Below are positions 30,245 to 40,699 of a stretch of 64,000 nucleotides of DNA, piece after piece. Origin of the DNA: Corbicula japonica (Eukaryota; Mollusca; Bivalvia; Venerida; Cyrenidae). The DNA is taken from the NCBI GenBank assembly GCA_038501625.1, contig JAZAYU010000006.1, positions 12,774,638-12,838,637 on the forward strand, written 5' to 3'. How positions within the stretch are numbered: position 1 is the stretch's first letter; the number at the start of each line of letters is the position of its first letter. The notes beneath the pieces are model-generated. The model saw nothing but the letters and a program-made list of their open reading frames with translations. It ran no database searches and was not told where the DNA came from. A program made the translations under genes and the position numbers.

Positions 30245-32700
30245 AGCTCACCTGAGCACTTGTGCTCATGGTGAGCTTTTAGGATCGCCCTGTGTCCGTC
30301 GTGCGTCGTGCGTCGTCCGTCGTGCGTCGTCAATTTTTGCTTTAAACAACATCTCCTCTTAAACCCCTGGGCCAAAGTTGATGAAACTTGCCACAAATGT
30401 TCCTTGCATGAAGCTCTTCCAAAGTTGTTCAAAGAAATTAATTCCATGCAGAACTCTGGTTGCCATGGCAACCGAAAGAAAAAACTTTAAAAATCTTCTT
30501 GTCTGAAACCACAAGGCCTAGAGCTTAGATATTTGGCATTTAGCATCCTCTAGTAGAACTCTACAAAGATTGTTCAAATTATTTCCCTGGGGTCAAAATT
30601 GGCCCCGCCCCAGGGGTCACTTCATTTTATATAGACTTATATAGGACAAACTTTAAAAATCTTCTTGTCTGAAACCACAAGGCCTAGAGCTTAGATATTT
30701 GGCATTTAGCATCCTCTAGTGGAACTCTACAAAGATTGTTCAAATTATTTCCCTGGGGTCAAAATATGCCCCGCCCCAGGGGTCACTTCATTTTATATAG
30801 ACTTATATAGGAAAAACTTTAAAAATCTTCTTGTCTGAAACCACAAGGCCTAGAGCTTAGATATTTGGCATTTAGCATCCTCTAGTGGAACTCTACAAAG
30901 ATTGTTCAAATTATTTCCCTTGGGTTTAAATTGGCCCCGCCCCAGGGGTCACTTCATTTTACATAGACTTATATAGGAAAAACTTTAAAAATCTTCTTGT
31001 CTGAAACCACAAGGCCTAGAGCTTAGATATTTGGCATTTAGCACCCTCTAGTGGAACTCTACAATTATTGTTCAAATTATTTCCCTGGGGTCAAAATTGG
31101 CCCCGCCCCAGGGGTCACTTCATTTTATATAGACTTATATAGGAAAAACTTGAATTCTGTTTTTAACCTTTGATTTTCTACAGTTATTAACCAGATTTTG
31201 ACACAGCCATTATACCATCTTAAAATTCAATCTTTCCTGAACAATTCATTCACTGGTTGTTCAGGGATAAAATTTGAAACAAAAATTTTAGTAGCAGAGT
31301 GAAAATTTCAAGTGTCAAAATTTCAATAGTTCTACCTGTCTTCAGCTATATTAAGATGTATTAGGATGCACTATCAAGTTCATTGCTCCAGTTGCTGGTC
31401 AAATGACCTACTGAACTTTCCTGCTTCAAGATCTGTGTTTTGCAATATTAAGAACTTTGCTCTGGAAGTTTTTATAAGGTAAATTTTGACATCTATGGAT
31501 ACTGACCAAATAAACATTCTTAATACTTTATAGCACTGAATATCAGGCTTTTCTAAATATTTTATTTAAATTCACAAGTAAAACAACAACAACAACAACA
31601 AATTTGTAGCACTTTCTCAAAATGTTCAGACTATATTAACCCTTTCGTCCATAGACACAACTTTTTGCTTGGGCGAACAGTGTAGATCCAGATCAGCCGG
31701 CACATCCGAACCATCTGATCAGGATCTGCACTGTTGGCTTTTTGATTCATTAGGTTATATATGACTAAAATGGGACCAGTGCAGATCCTGATCAGATGGC
31801 ATGAATTGTCAAAATCGAATATTTCTACCTGTCTTCAGCTATATTTAGGTATGATGTTTACCACATATAGTTATATAGGAAAAACATGAAAAATCATTTT
31901 TCTCCAAAACTAATAGGACTAGATCTTAGATATTTGGTGCTGAGTATTGTGTAGAGACCCTTTATCAACTTTGTTTAAAAGTTGGCCCTGGGGTCAAAAT
32001 TGTCCCCGTCCCAGGGGCCCTTAATATGTGAAAAAGGCAAACTTTTAAAATCTTTCTACTTGAAATCTCAATGCTTAAAGCTTAGATATTTGGTATGTAG
32101 CATTGTCTAGTGGATGTCTACCAAGTCTGTTTAAATTATGTCCCCTGGGCCAAAATTGGACACGCCCCAGGGTTCTCTTCATTTACATTGATTTATATTG
32201 GAAACATGAAAAATCATTTTTCTCGGAAACTAATAGGACTAGACCTTAGATATTTGATGTTGAGTATTGTGAAGAGACCCTTTACCAACATTGTTTAAAT
32301 GTTGACCCTGGGGTCAATATTGGCCTCGCCCCGGGGGCCCTTAATATGTAAAAAAGGCAATTTTTAAAAATCTTCTTACTGGAAACCTCAATGCCTTAAG
32401 CTTAGATATTTGGTATGTAGCATTGTCTAGTGGATATCTACCAAGTTTGTTCAAATTATGTCCCCTGGGCCAAGATTGGCTACGCCCCAGGGTTCGCTTA
32501 GTTTGCATTGATTTATATTGAAAAACATAAATAATCATTTTTCTCTGAAACTAATGTGACTAGACCTTAGATATTTCATGTTGAGTATTGTAATTTACTA
32601 AGAGACCCTTTACCAGCATTATTTAAATGTAGGCCCTGGGGTAAAGCTGAAAGTACTTTTGTACTCAGGTGAGCAATACAGGGCCATGATGGCCCTCTTG
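30245..32700. mobile_element. CTCACCTGAG-ended element with about 166-bp tandem array
   Basis: Left end GCTCACCTGAGCACTTGTGC, then GATCGCCCTGTGTCCGTCG. Right end ACTCAGGTGAGCAATACAGG and GATGGCCCTCTTG. CTCACCTGAG and CTCAGGTGAG are inverse. Inside are four near-identical units from about 30477 to 31147 (CTTCTTGTCTGAAACCACAA, GATATTTGGCATTTAGC, GCCCCGCCCCAGGGGTCAC), then unrelated DNA, then diverged units (about 31860-32640). A truncated MITE-A (31636-31805) is inserted. No transposase. Ends 81 bases before the first supported exon of gene 2. Confidence 0.8.
31636..31805. repeat. MITE-A copy 23, truncated
   Basis: Starts TTAACCCTTTCGTCCATAG and is full through the first hairpin, then stops abruptly after CAGATGGCATGAATT. 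Nested in the 30245-32700 element. Confidence 0.85.
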
Positions 32701-32781
32701 TTTTTTCTTCCCCAACATGGATACAGAGTGCTGTGACCTTCATGACAGTTTTTTCCTGACTTCTGATATCTGTTTTTTCAG

Positions 32782-33172
32782 ATCGCTGCCTTATGTAAAC
32801 AAGGAAGAGTCTGGCAAAATGAGGCCGTTGCTGCATCAGTGTAGAATGTTGTTCTTCCGGGAACATGTGCTGCTGGGAAAATATTACATACCAAATGTTG
32901 TGCAAAACTGTAAATATGCATGTGTCAACAATGTCTTCTTAAAAAATATGTCAAAATCATCATTTCATGACATGCTGACAAAACATATGGACACAAACAG
33001 AACTAATATGTTTATGTCAATGCAGAAAAATGCTCAGTTGTGTAACATTAAAAAGAATATGAACTACATGTTTATGTTACACCACAGACAGTACTCTCCC
33101 TTAGGAACTAGGGCTCGGTTGTCTGAAACAAGGCAAGATCCTCCAGTACAAGATAATCACCTTGACCATATG
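32782..33172 (+). CDS. Gene 2, exon a
   Basis: Acceptor TCTGTTTTTTCAG, donor GTAAGT. 391 nt, open throughout: SLPYVNKEESGKMRPLLHQC onward to QDPPVQDNHLDHM. The ATG at 32717 lies before the acceptor in what is probably intron. Confidence 0.75.
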
Positions 33173-34873
33173 GTAAGTTGTAATATCCACTAAGTCTTGA
33201 ACATCGTGGTTAACCCGTTTATCACATGGGTGACCAGTTTAAAACCAGATCAGCCAGCACATCTGTTGCACCTGATCTGGATCTACAATGTTTGCCTCCT
33301 ACTCGGTAATAAAGCAGACAAGTAATTTATACATAGTTTCAAGGCAGATAATTCTGTAAAATCTAAAGCCAGAGTTATGGTTCGTGTATATTTCATTTTA
33401 CTCATGAATCACATTTTTATCTTTTATTTTCAGAATCATTTAGTTCCCTTTAGTGGAAGATATGTTCTGGGCTATATATGCAAAAAAATAGTAAAAGGAA
33501 GATAAATCCATAAATACTGTATAAAAAATTAAGGTTTATGTGTATTGCATATCCTCTCACCATAGCCCTTTGTCATTTTTTCAGGTTTTATGTAGTAGCC
33601 TTCAGTAGTTTCAGACAAGATTATTTTTATTATAAAAAAATGAAAATAGGCAGATATTTCTATGAAAACTATAAATAGAGTTATGGACAATATGTTATAC
33701 ACTATTCGAACCCTGCTCAGAACAGTTGAAAATATCGATGTCTAACACCATTTTAAAACAGAAAATTGTCTAGGGAGCGTTTTAGAAATATGCTGATGAC
33801 TCTTTTTTTTCAGATGCATAGGCTGTCAGCAGAAAATGGTAACTATTTTTTATCATGATAATGTCTAAACTGAGTAGAAGGAATGTTTTAGTACTTTAGT
33901 ATAGTCCAAAATTTACTTAACCGTTTCCTCCATATTTACGCTTTTATGGCAAGCCTGAACACTGTAGATCCATATCAGCTGGCACATCCATGCTATCCGA
34001 TCAGGATCCACACTACTTTTTGATTTACTTTATTTCTGACCAAAATGCGAGCAGTGCAGTTCCTTATCAGATGGCACAGATGGTTCAGATGAGCCAGCAA
34101 ATCTGGATCTAAACTCATCATTGCAATAAAAAGGCATAAACATTGTATATGGAATAAATGGTTAAGGTGTTGAAGTAGAATAAATTTGTCATGAGTGTAA
34201 AATTTATTATTACCTAATTTGTGTTAAGGAGAGACAGAAGTGTAAATTCATATATTCAAAAAGTACCATGATCTGCATAAAATACCTTTGAAATGTTTTA
34301 CTTTGACATGTTACTAACAGTTAACTAATGAAACAAACAAAATACTAAATTTTTTTTCAGTTCATTAAGTATGTTTAATTGTTTTAGATATGCTATCAAG
34401 ATGTCGTAACACATACATCATGACTCTGGTCAGTATTGGTGCTATGCAGCTGAAGTTGTCTCCCTTGCCAGCAACCATTGGAGCAGGTGATTATAAAATA
34501 GCGGCATGTTTGATATTGATTAATAGCTTTATTTGGCAATAATTACCTATTGTATATGAAACTCTAAAACCAGTGCTGAAGAATATAAAACTGAGATTGG
34601 AAACCAGTCTCAAATCTCAAGCATCCAATTGGCTGAAATTTCGGCCAGTTGCCATTTCAGCCAATCAGATCCTAAAGTTTTGAGTCTGGTTTGCATCCTC
34701 AGTTTTATATTCTTCAGCACTGGTCAGCAATTTGAGATTCCATTAGTACCCACATGGAATAAAAACATAAAAAGGCATTGCATTTATATTCTCCCTATTT
34801 CACACAAGGTATTTCTTGTTTGTGTTCAGTGGAGGAAATTATTATAAAGGTTAAGAGCATGGGCGGATCTAGC

Positions 34874-34906
<33 letters not shown>

Positions 34907-35438
34907 ATTATCCGGACCCCCCCCCCCCCCCTGAAAAATATGGTGATATTAAATTTTGTTTGTAATAACGGCTAAAATTCACTTATAACGTTGGATAAAT
35001 AACACATTTAAAGTCATCATTTGGGCTTGGACCCCCCCTGGAAAAAAATCCTGGATCCGCCCTTGAAGAGCACCAGAAAGCTAACAAAAGTTGCCAAATG
35101 CCATATAGTGCCAACAGGCAATGAAATGAGATCTCTCTTTCTCTTCCTCTCTCTCATATAAAGGAAGAAAAAGTATAAAAATATTGCTTTTTTATCTTTT
35201 TTCAGTAGTAATAGTAACAGCTGAGCTCAATCTGGCATTGGCGACATTACTGTACACAGTGCACCTGGTTGGAAACTGGAGGAACGGCAAGATGACGGGT
35301 TTAATGTTTTCAGGTGGAATGCTGTTTGCTGTTGTACACTATATACTGTGGTCTATAGTGCTAACTCTTCTGTTCCCTGATGGGAAAAAGATTGATACTG
35401 AGCTAAGAAACTATACTGGTGAAGATTTGATGGATTGA
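32782..35438 (+). CDS. Unrecognised membrane protein, four 3' coding exons (whole gene model)
   Basis: Exons 32782-33172, 33814-33838, 34388-34486 and 35206-35438 join in one frame ending at TGA 35436-35438. If translation starts at ATG 32819 (MRPLLHQCRMLFFREHVL) the product is 236 residues. The first half is Met-, Asn-, Lys- and Cys-rich, probably not membrane. The second half has three hydrophobic stretches: YIMTLVSIGAMQLKLSPLPA, VVIVTAELNLALATLLYTV and GLMFSGGMLFAVVHYILW. It ends in a charged tail (DTELRNYTGEDLMD). I do not recognise the family. The exon at 32782 enters with one base, so an upstream exon is required; the candidate non-coding exon at 28.5-28.7 kb would serve. It lies 3' of SELENOL in divergent orientation. 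Confidence 0.78.
33205..33300. repeat. Decayed MITE-A fragment
   Basis: TTAACCCGTTTATCACATGG, CCAGATCAGCCAGCACATC and GATCTGGATCTAC remain. In gene 2 intron a. Confidence 0.6.
33814..33838 (+). CDS. Gene 2, exon b: 25-nt micro-exon
   Basis: TCTTTTTTTTCAG, then 25 coding bases (MHRLSAEN plus one base), then GTAACT. Skipping it would shift the frame: exon a ends in phase 0, but exon c needs phase 1 to read DMLSRCRN. Only inclusion gives an open frame. Confidence 0.8.
33917..34165. repeat. MITE-A copy 24
   Basis: TTAACCGTTTCCTCCATAT to ATATGGAATAAATGGTTAA. In the intron between the micro-exon and exon c of gene 2. Confidence 0.85.
34388..34486 (+). CDS. Gene 2, exon c
   Basis: Acceptor AATTGTTTTAG, donor GTGATT. 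Encodes MLSRCRNTYIMTLVSIGAMQ and LKLSPLPATIGA: the first hydrophobic segment. Confidence 0.82.
34571..34723. repeat. MITE-B copy 9
   Basis: AGTGCTGAAGAATATAAAAC to GTTTTATATTCTTCAGCACT; the outermost bases extend the palindrome beyond the usual end. In gene 2 intron c. Confidence 0.88.
34864..35065. mobile_element. Short GGCGGATC-ended MITE with poly-G/C runs
   Basis: Left end GGGCGGATCTAGCGG and right end CTGGATCCGCCCTTG are inverse. Runs of G and C (GGGGGGGTCCGGACCCCCC and a long C tract at about 34918-34931) lie near the left end, with GGACCCCCCCTGG near the right. Similar GGATCCGCACCTG ends at 62471 and 63339 look like decayed relatives. Confidence 0.7.
35206..35438 (+). CDS. Gene 2, last exon
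   Basis: Acceptor ATCTTTTTTCAG. Encodes two further hydrophobic segments, separated by a short basic loop (GNWRNGK), and an acidic C-terminus, then TGA. A MITE-A begins four bases after the stop. Confidence 0.88.
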
Positions 35439-35442
35439 ACAA

Positions 35443-35686
35443 TTAACCCTTTCCGCCATAAATATCCATTTTTACGCATGTGTGACTAGTGTAGATCCAG
35501 ATCAGCCAACACACAGTCGTGCCATCTGATCAGGATCTGCACTGGTTGCATTTTGGTCAGAAAAAAATTAACAAATAAAAATGCAAACAGTTTAGATCCT
35601 AATCAGACAGCATGGATGTGTCGGCTGATCTGGATCTAAATTGTTTGCCCATGCAATAAAGGTGTAACTATGGAGGAAAGGGTAAA
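35443..35686. repeat. MITE-A copy 25, forming the 3' flank of gene 2
   Basis: TTAACCCTTTCCGCCATAA to TATGGAGGAAAGGGTAA. It starts four bases after the gene 2 stop codon and contains AATAAA at 35655-35660, a possible polyadenylation signal for that gene. Confidence 0.88.
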
Positions 35687-35730
35687 AAAAAGACAGTCAT
35701 CACAGTAAAAAGATCCTACCAACTCTTCAT

Positions 35731-36090
35731 TTAACCCTTTACTCCATATACATATGCATTTTACGCATGTGTGACCAGTGTAGATCCAGATCAGGGCCCA
35801 AGATCATAAAACTAAGTTTTAAGATCAGTCTCAAATCTCAAGCATCTGATTGGCTAAAATGGCGACCAGTCGCCATTTCAGCCAATCAGATGCTTGAGAT
35901 TTGAGACTGATCAAGCATCTGATTGGCTGAAATGGCGACCAGTCGCCATTTCAGCCAATCAGATGCTTGAGATTTGAGACTGATCTCTAGATTTAGTTTT
36001 ATGACACATCTGTGAATGTAGGTGCCAGCTGATCTGGATCTACACTGTTCCCCTAAGCCATAGAGGCATCTATATGGAGTAAAGAGTTAA
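35731..36090. repeat. MITE-A copy 26 split by MITE-B
   Basis: Left part to about 35793 starts TTAACCCTTTACTCCATA; right part from about 36005 ends TATATGGAGTAAAGAGTTAA. A compound MITE-B fills the gap. Confidence 0.88.
35794..36004. repeat. MITE-B copy 10, with duplicated palindromic centre, nested
   Basis: The unit AGCATCTGATTGGCT...CAGTCGCCATTTCAGCC, AATCAGATGCTTGAG occurs twice in tandem, giving two consecutive hairpins. The right terminal repeat stops at TAGTTTTATGA, without the usual TCTTGGGC. Confidence 0.88.
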
Positions 36091-36193
36091 AAATAAACAT
36101 TGCTGAACTGACATACTTGTATTAGATATGTCAGGGCATTAATCATATACATGTATTGATATACACTTCACTCATGATACAATAAAGTTTTGT

Positions 36194-36435
36194 TTATCCC
36201 TTTCCTCCATATATACGCATTTTTACACATGTGCGACCAGTCTAGAGCCAGATCAGCCGGCACATCCGTGCCGTCTGATCAGGATCTGCACTGGTCGCTT
36301 TTTGGTATGAAATAACCTAATAAATCCAACAGTGAACAGTGTAGATCCTGATCAGATGGCATGGATGTGCCGGCTGATCTGGATCTACACTGTTCGCCCA
36401 CACAATAAAGGTTTGTCTATGGAGGAAAGTGTTTA
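36194..36435. repeat. MITE-A copy 27 (family reference)
   Basis: About 240-bp element without coding capacity. Ends TTATCCCTTTCCTCCATATA and CTATGGAGGAAAGTGTTTA are inverse. Between them are two hairpins in series. The first is GCGACCAGTCTAGAGCC...GATCTGCACTGGTCGC, turning at GGCACATCCGTGCC. The second is GTGAACAGTGTAGATCC...GGATCTACACTGTTCGC, turning at GGCATGGATGTGCC. A linker TTGGTATGAAATAACCTAAT or its complement joins them. One end segment reads GCAATAAAGG in most copies. Roughly 30 copies or fragments lie in this window. Confidence 0.92.
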
Positions 36436-37435
36436 GTACTCTATTCAGTAACACATGATAGGGCCAAGGAGGCAGAGCCCAAAATTTTTAAACATCAAAT
36501 CTGATCATGCTCTATTCATCAATGGCAATTTTAATACTGAATTAAGTGAGTTGTTTATAGTTGTGAATATTACAGAATTCATAACCAAAATGATCTACAA
36601 TCGCTTGATCTTTAATCGCTTGATATATGTATATGTTGCTGGGATTCTAAATTTCTTTCATAAATGAGTGAGATGAATCAAACAGACAAGTTCTTCTCAT
36701 CAGAAATTAACAAAAATCTTTATAAATGAGTGATGTGGTTGGTATTTTTGATGTTGGAATTAAATGTAAGGTATATTACTGTTATCTGCCATGCACACCT
36801 ATGCATTGAACATTTTTAACTACATGTGTATGTCACTTTTACTGAACTGTAATGTAGATAATGCACTATTTTTTATGATGCCATTTATATTATTAAATAT
36901 ATTGATATTTTAGCAGCTGAAATGCAATATATATTTTAAAGTGCTATAAATCTCTCTTTTTCTTTTTATCCCACTCGCCCTTCAGCAAGTGCCATATATT
37001 ATACAATTGGTACAAATAACACGAATGTATGATAAAAAAAAACAATGATGCCCATATGATGCATTGCTTTTTATCCACAATTAAGATGACATTGTTGCAA
37101 ACTTCAGACCTCCTAGTGAAACCTTAAAAAAACTTCAATTTCAGAGCAAATTTGTATTCCTTTAAATCTTCTGAAAAAACTGTAAACGCCCAAATAGCCT
37201 GTAATTTTCACTAAAAACCTATATTTTTGTTCAGACTGCTCGCCGTGCCTGGCAGTTTAAAGCAAGTAATGGTTGAACTACTGTATTTCTTGCCCCCTTT
37301 TAAGTGTTGTTAATAGGATACTACATGCGAATCAATAATAATGTCTAATTTAAACATCATGAGACAATGTCAAACATTCCTATTTCTGATTCCTCTGGTT
37401 TTAGAATGTGGGTTTCCATATACAAATATACTTTT
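36436..37435. other. Unassigned DNA after gene 2
   Basis: AT-rich, no splice-supported exon and no recognised element. A short direct repeat CATAAATGAGTGA.. occurs at about 36659 and 36720. Confidence 0.4.
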
Positions 37436-38580
37436 TGTGTCGCCTGCGATAGCAGGTAGACACATAGGGATCCTATTGTCCGGCGGCGGCGTCGGCGTCG
37501 TCCGGTAGTCCCCCAACTTTAACCTGAAACTTAATGTTGCCTATAACTTTGAAAGTACTTGTCCTATTCACTTCATACTTGGAATATATCATCAGCACGA
37601 ACAATGCCATCTGTGATGACAAGAATGATAACTCCAGTTTCAATATTTTTTGAGTTATGCCCCTTTCAAATGCAACTTTCACCTGAAACTTAATGTTGCC
37701 TATAACTTTGAAAGTACTTGTCCTATTCACTTCATACTTGAAATATATCATCAGCACGAACAATGCCATCTGTGACGACAAGAATGATAACTCCAGTTTC
37801 AATATTTTTTGAGTTATGCCCCTTTCAAATGCAACTTTAACCTGAAACTTAATGTTGCCTATAACTTTGAAAGTACTTGTCCTATTCACTTCATACTTGG
37901 AATATATCATCAGCATGAACAGTGCCATCTGTGACGACAAGAATGATAACTCCAGTTTCAATATTTTTTGAGTTATGCCCCTTTCAAATGCAACTTTAAC
38001 CTGAAACTTAATGTTGCCTATAACTTTGAAAGTACTTGTCCTATTCACTTCATACTTGGAATATATCATCAGCATGAACAGTGCTATCTGACGACAAGAA
38101 TGATAACTCCAGTTTCAATATTTTTTGAGTTATGCCCCTTTTAAATGCAACTTTAACATGAAACTTAATGTTGCCTATAACTTTGAAAGTACTTGTCCTA
38201 TTCACTTCGTACTTGGAATATATCATCAGCACTAACAATGCCATCTGTGATGACAAGAATGATAACTCCAGTTTCAATATTTTATGAGTAATATCCCTTT
38301 CAAATGCAACTTTAACATGAAACTTAGTGTTGCCTGTAAAATGTACTTTGAATAACTCATCTGCATTTACAAAACAATTTTTGAAAATGATAACTCGGGT
38401 TTCACCATTATTTTAGTTATTCCCCTTTTAAATGTAATTTAGATGACACATGTGTTCTGTTGTGTAGTATTGAAATCAACTTCAATAAAATATTTTTATT
38501 ATATATGATTAAACAAAGGCCCACATTTCAACGTTTTCCAAGCAGGCAACACACGTGTTTCGCGGAACACAACATTCTAG
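37436..38580. mobile_element. GTGTCGCCTGC-ended element, second copy, 159-bp tandem array
   Basis: Same ends as the copy at 1522-3210 (TGTGTCGCCTGCGATAGCAG; CGCGGAACACAACATTCTAG). About five units of 159 bp are much more alike than those in the first copy. The minus strand is open for 200 codons across four units (repeat motif YEVNRTSTFKVIGNIKFQ, then VKVAFERGITQKILKLEL). I read this as a consequence of a stop-poor unit whose length is divisible by three. No initiation context, splice sites or known domain support a gene. Confidence 0.85.
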
Positions 38581-39403
38581 TTTAATAAATATATATTATG
38601 TGTTTCCAACGAGAATTCTGAAAATTGTAGCCTTTATTTACTCCTTATTTTGGATTAGGAGTCAACTACATAAACCACTCTGCGACTGAAACCAAATATC
38701 TATTAATTATACAAGCAGAATCACTGTAAGTGCATGTTTGTTAGTGGTTTGAATCATTTTCGTAGTCATCAAAGTTGTATAGTGATTAAACGTCCCACAC
38801 AGTGTAACAAGTGGAACTAGCAATGATGAAATAACTTAAAAATATTATTCTGTTTCCCTTTTCACGACCATTCAAAAAGTGGTTTTAGAAGTCATTTAGC
38901 ACAAAAAGGATAAGTAATGCATGCAAAAGATCTGAGCAGGAATCTTTATGATAAAGATTCCTGATCTGAGTTACAGGTTAATTTACAGCAATCTCAGATT
39001 ATTATAAATTTTCTTTCTTCCCTATGACTGTATACCATTGGAACAACCTACCACCTACTGTTGCCCTCCTCCCTACCACCATAGCAGTTCAGTGCAGCTA
39101 TATCTAGCATTGAACATTTCTCGCCCTAGTTGTACAGCCCCCTGATCTATCTAACGTCAGATGAAGTAGAAAAATGTTGTCTTTGAAGTTAAAGCATATA
39201 CAGCTACATTATGTATACAATGATGATAATTCAAATGAAATTCAAATGAAAGCAATTTTAAATTTCATTTCAATAGATGCAGACGCAGCGGCAGCAGCAT
39301 GCAGCGGCTCCAGTAGAACCAACAACAACAACAACAAATATAAAAGCCATAGAAACACGACAGTGACTTGAATCGATATAGAGTTTGTTAGTAATAGGCT
39401 AGG

Positions 39404-39530
39404 TGGGGGTCAGTATTTTACAGATAAAATCGGGGGGTCATTATTTTATAAGGGGAGTCAGTATTTTATAGAAAGGGGTCATTATTTTATATAAAATAAT
39501 GACCGGGGGTCATTATTCTATGGGGGTCAC
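39404..39530. repeat. G-rich quasi-tandem repeat (GGGGTCATTATTTTATA)
   Basis: Five blocks of the form GGGGTCA(T/G)TATTTTATA are spaced 25-35 bases apart. The fourth and fifth are arranged around a perfect GGTCATTATTTTATATAAAATAATGACC palindrome (28 bases, about 39477-39504). Confidence 0.7.
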
Positions 39531-40503
39531 TTAACCACGTTACACCGGCACATCTGTACAGTCTAATCACGTGGTTTGCCAAATGCCGGAAAATATGTGT
39601 TTTCCATGCCGGCATATACCATAAATATTGGCAAATAGTTATACCACCACAGTCTACACCGTGGATTGCCATGTAGGAGATACTCAACAGTTGTTTTTAC
39701 TCTTCTTTTATGATTTGCATGAATCATCAACTAATACCGTTCCGAATTCTGAGTATAAATACTATGGTTTCACTTTTCATTGAAAAAAAACTGTAACAGT
39801 TTCTTTTAAAAAAATACTGAACACAAAATTTCGAAAAATTTTCTATAAAGCTTTTTAACGTTTTGTTGCGCTCTGCATTATCAGACAGACAGATAGCCAA
39901 ACAGACCGACAGACAGACAGGCAGACAGACATGTCCTGAATTTTTGTGGTGACACCTAAAAAGACATAATCGAACTAATTAGCCAAATCATTATATAATT
40001 ATGTGCAGTGCAGAAACCGTTACTGTATTACTGTCCGCACACCAAGCAACTGTGAAATGACACATAACACTTATACCTTGTATATTTATTAATGATAATA
40101 GATAATTTGACAGTCATGTGATATATGCTTCAATAAACAAGTGTGATTGTATCGCATACTAGCGATTTGAATATTTTTCAAGTGTGAGCATTACGGAATG
40201 TATAAGGCAAATCAAACCCGTAAAAGTGTTCGCTAAATGGACAATATTTAATATAAATTCAGTGTCATGTGACTGTCAAATTATCGATAATGCACTATAT
40301 GTTGTTTTACTTTGTTGCTACTTTTTTCTTTCTTTCTTCCATGAATTATTCCTGTTTGTTTAAGTTTTCTTATCATACTTTTGTTACCATGAATGTGACA
40401 AACAAATTATTGACCGGTAACCACAAATCAATATTATTCATAAATTATTTTTGTTGTTCTCCCCCATGTTGTATGTAAATACCTGGGTGAAATAAAAGAA
40501 ATG

Positions 40504-40533
40504 TTCCGTTCTGTTCTGTTCTGTTCTGTTCTT
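40504..40533 (+). repeat. (GTTCT)n microsatellite
   Basis: GTTCCGTTCTGTTCTGTTCT and two further units, at the end of an AATAAAAGAA-containing stretch; looks like the tail of a retroposed sequence. Confidence 0.8.
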
Positions 40534-40699
40534 CTCAGATCAGGGTCTATTAATCAAGACCCCGGTCAGATTGATAATGAATTTTTCAGATTGTTATGCA
40601 TAAGTAATTACAATCGCTTTTCTTTTACATTAGACCCCCTTAATTGAGAATATTCATAAGTAGTCTAATAACAAGTTTAACAAGTTTGTTCGTACACTC

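Larger units (their letters stand above)
38581..40699. other. Unassigned DNA with several small repeats
   Basis: No host exon supported. Contains: a short (CAA)n run at about 39323-39336; a G-rich quasi-tandem repeat at 39404-39530; a PuPy-like GACAGACAGACAG run at about 39886-39930; inverted blocks GATAATTTGACAGTCATGTG (about 40099) and CATGTGACTGTCAAATTATC (about 40265); and a (GTTCT)n microsatellite at about 40504-40533. Confidence 0.5.

Noticed and set aside
32717..32781. ATG at 32717 as the start of gene 2
   Set aside because: It precedes a strong polypyrimidine-CAG acceptor at 32781, and the segment abuts the end of a mobile element; the in-frame peptide there looks random.
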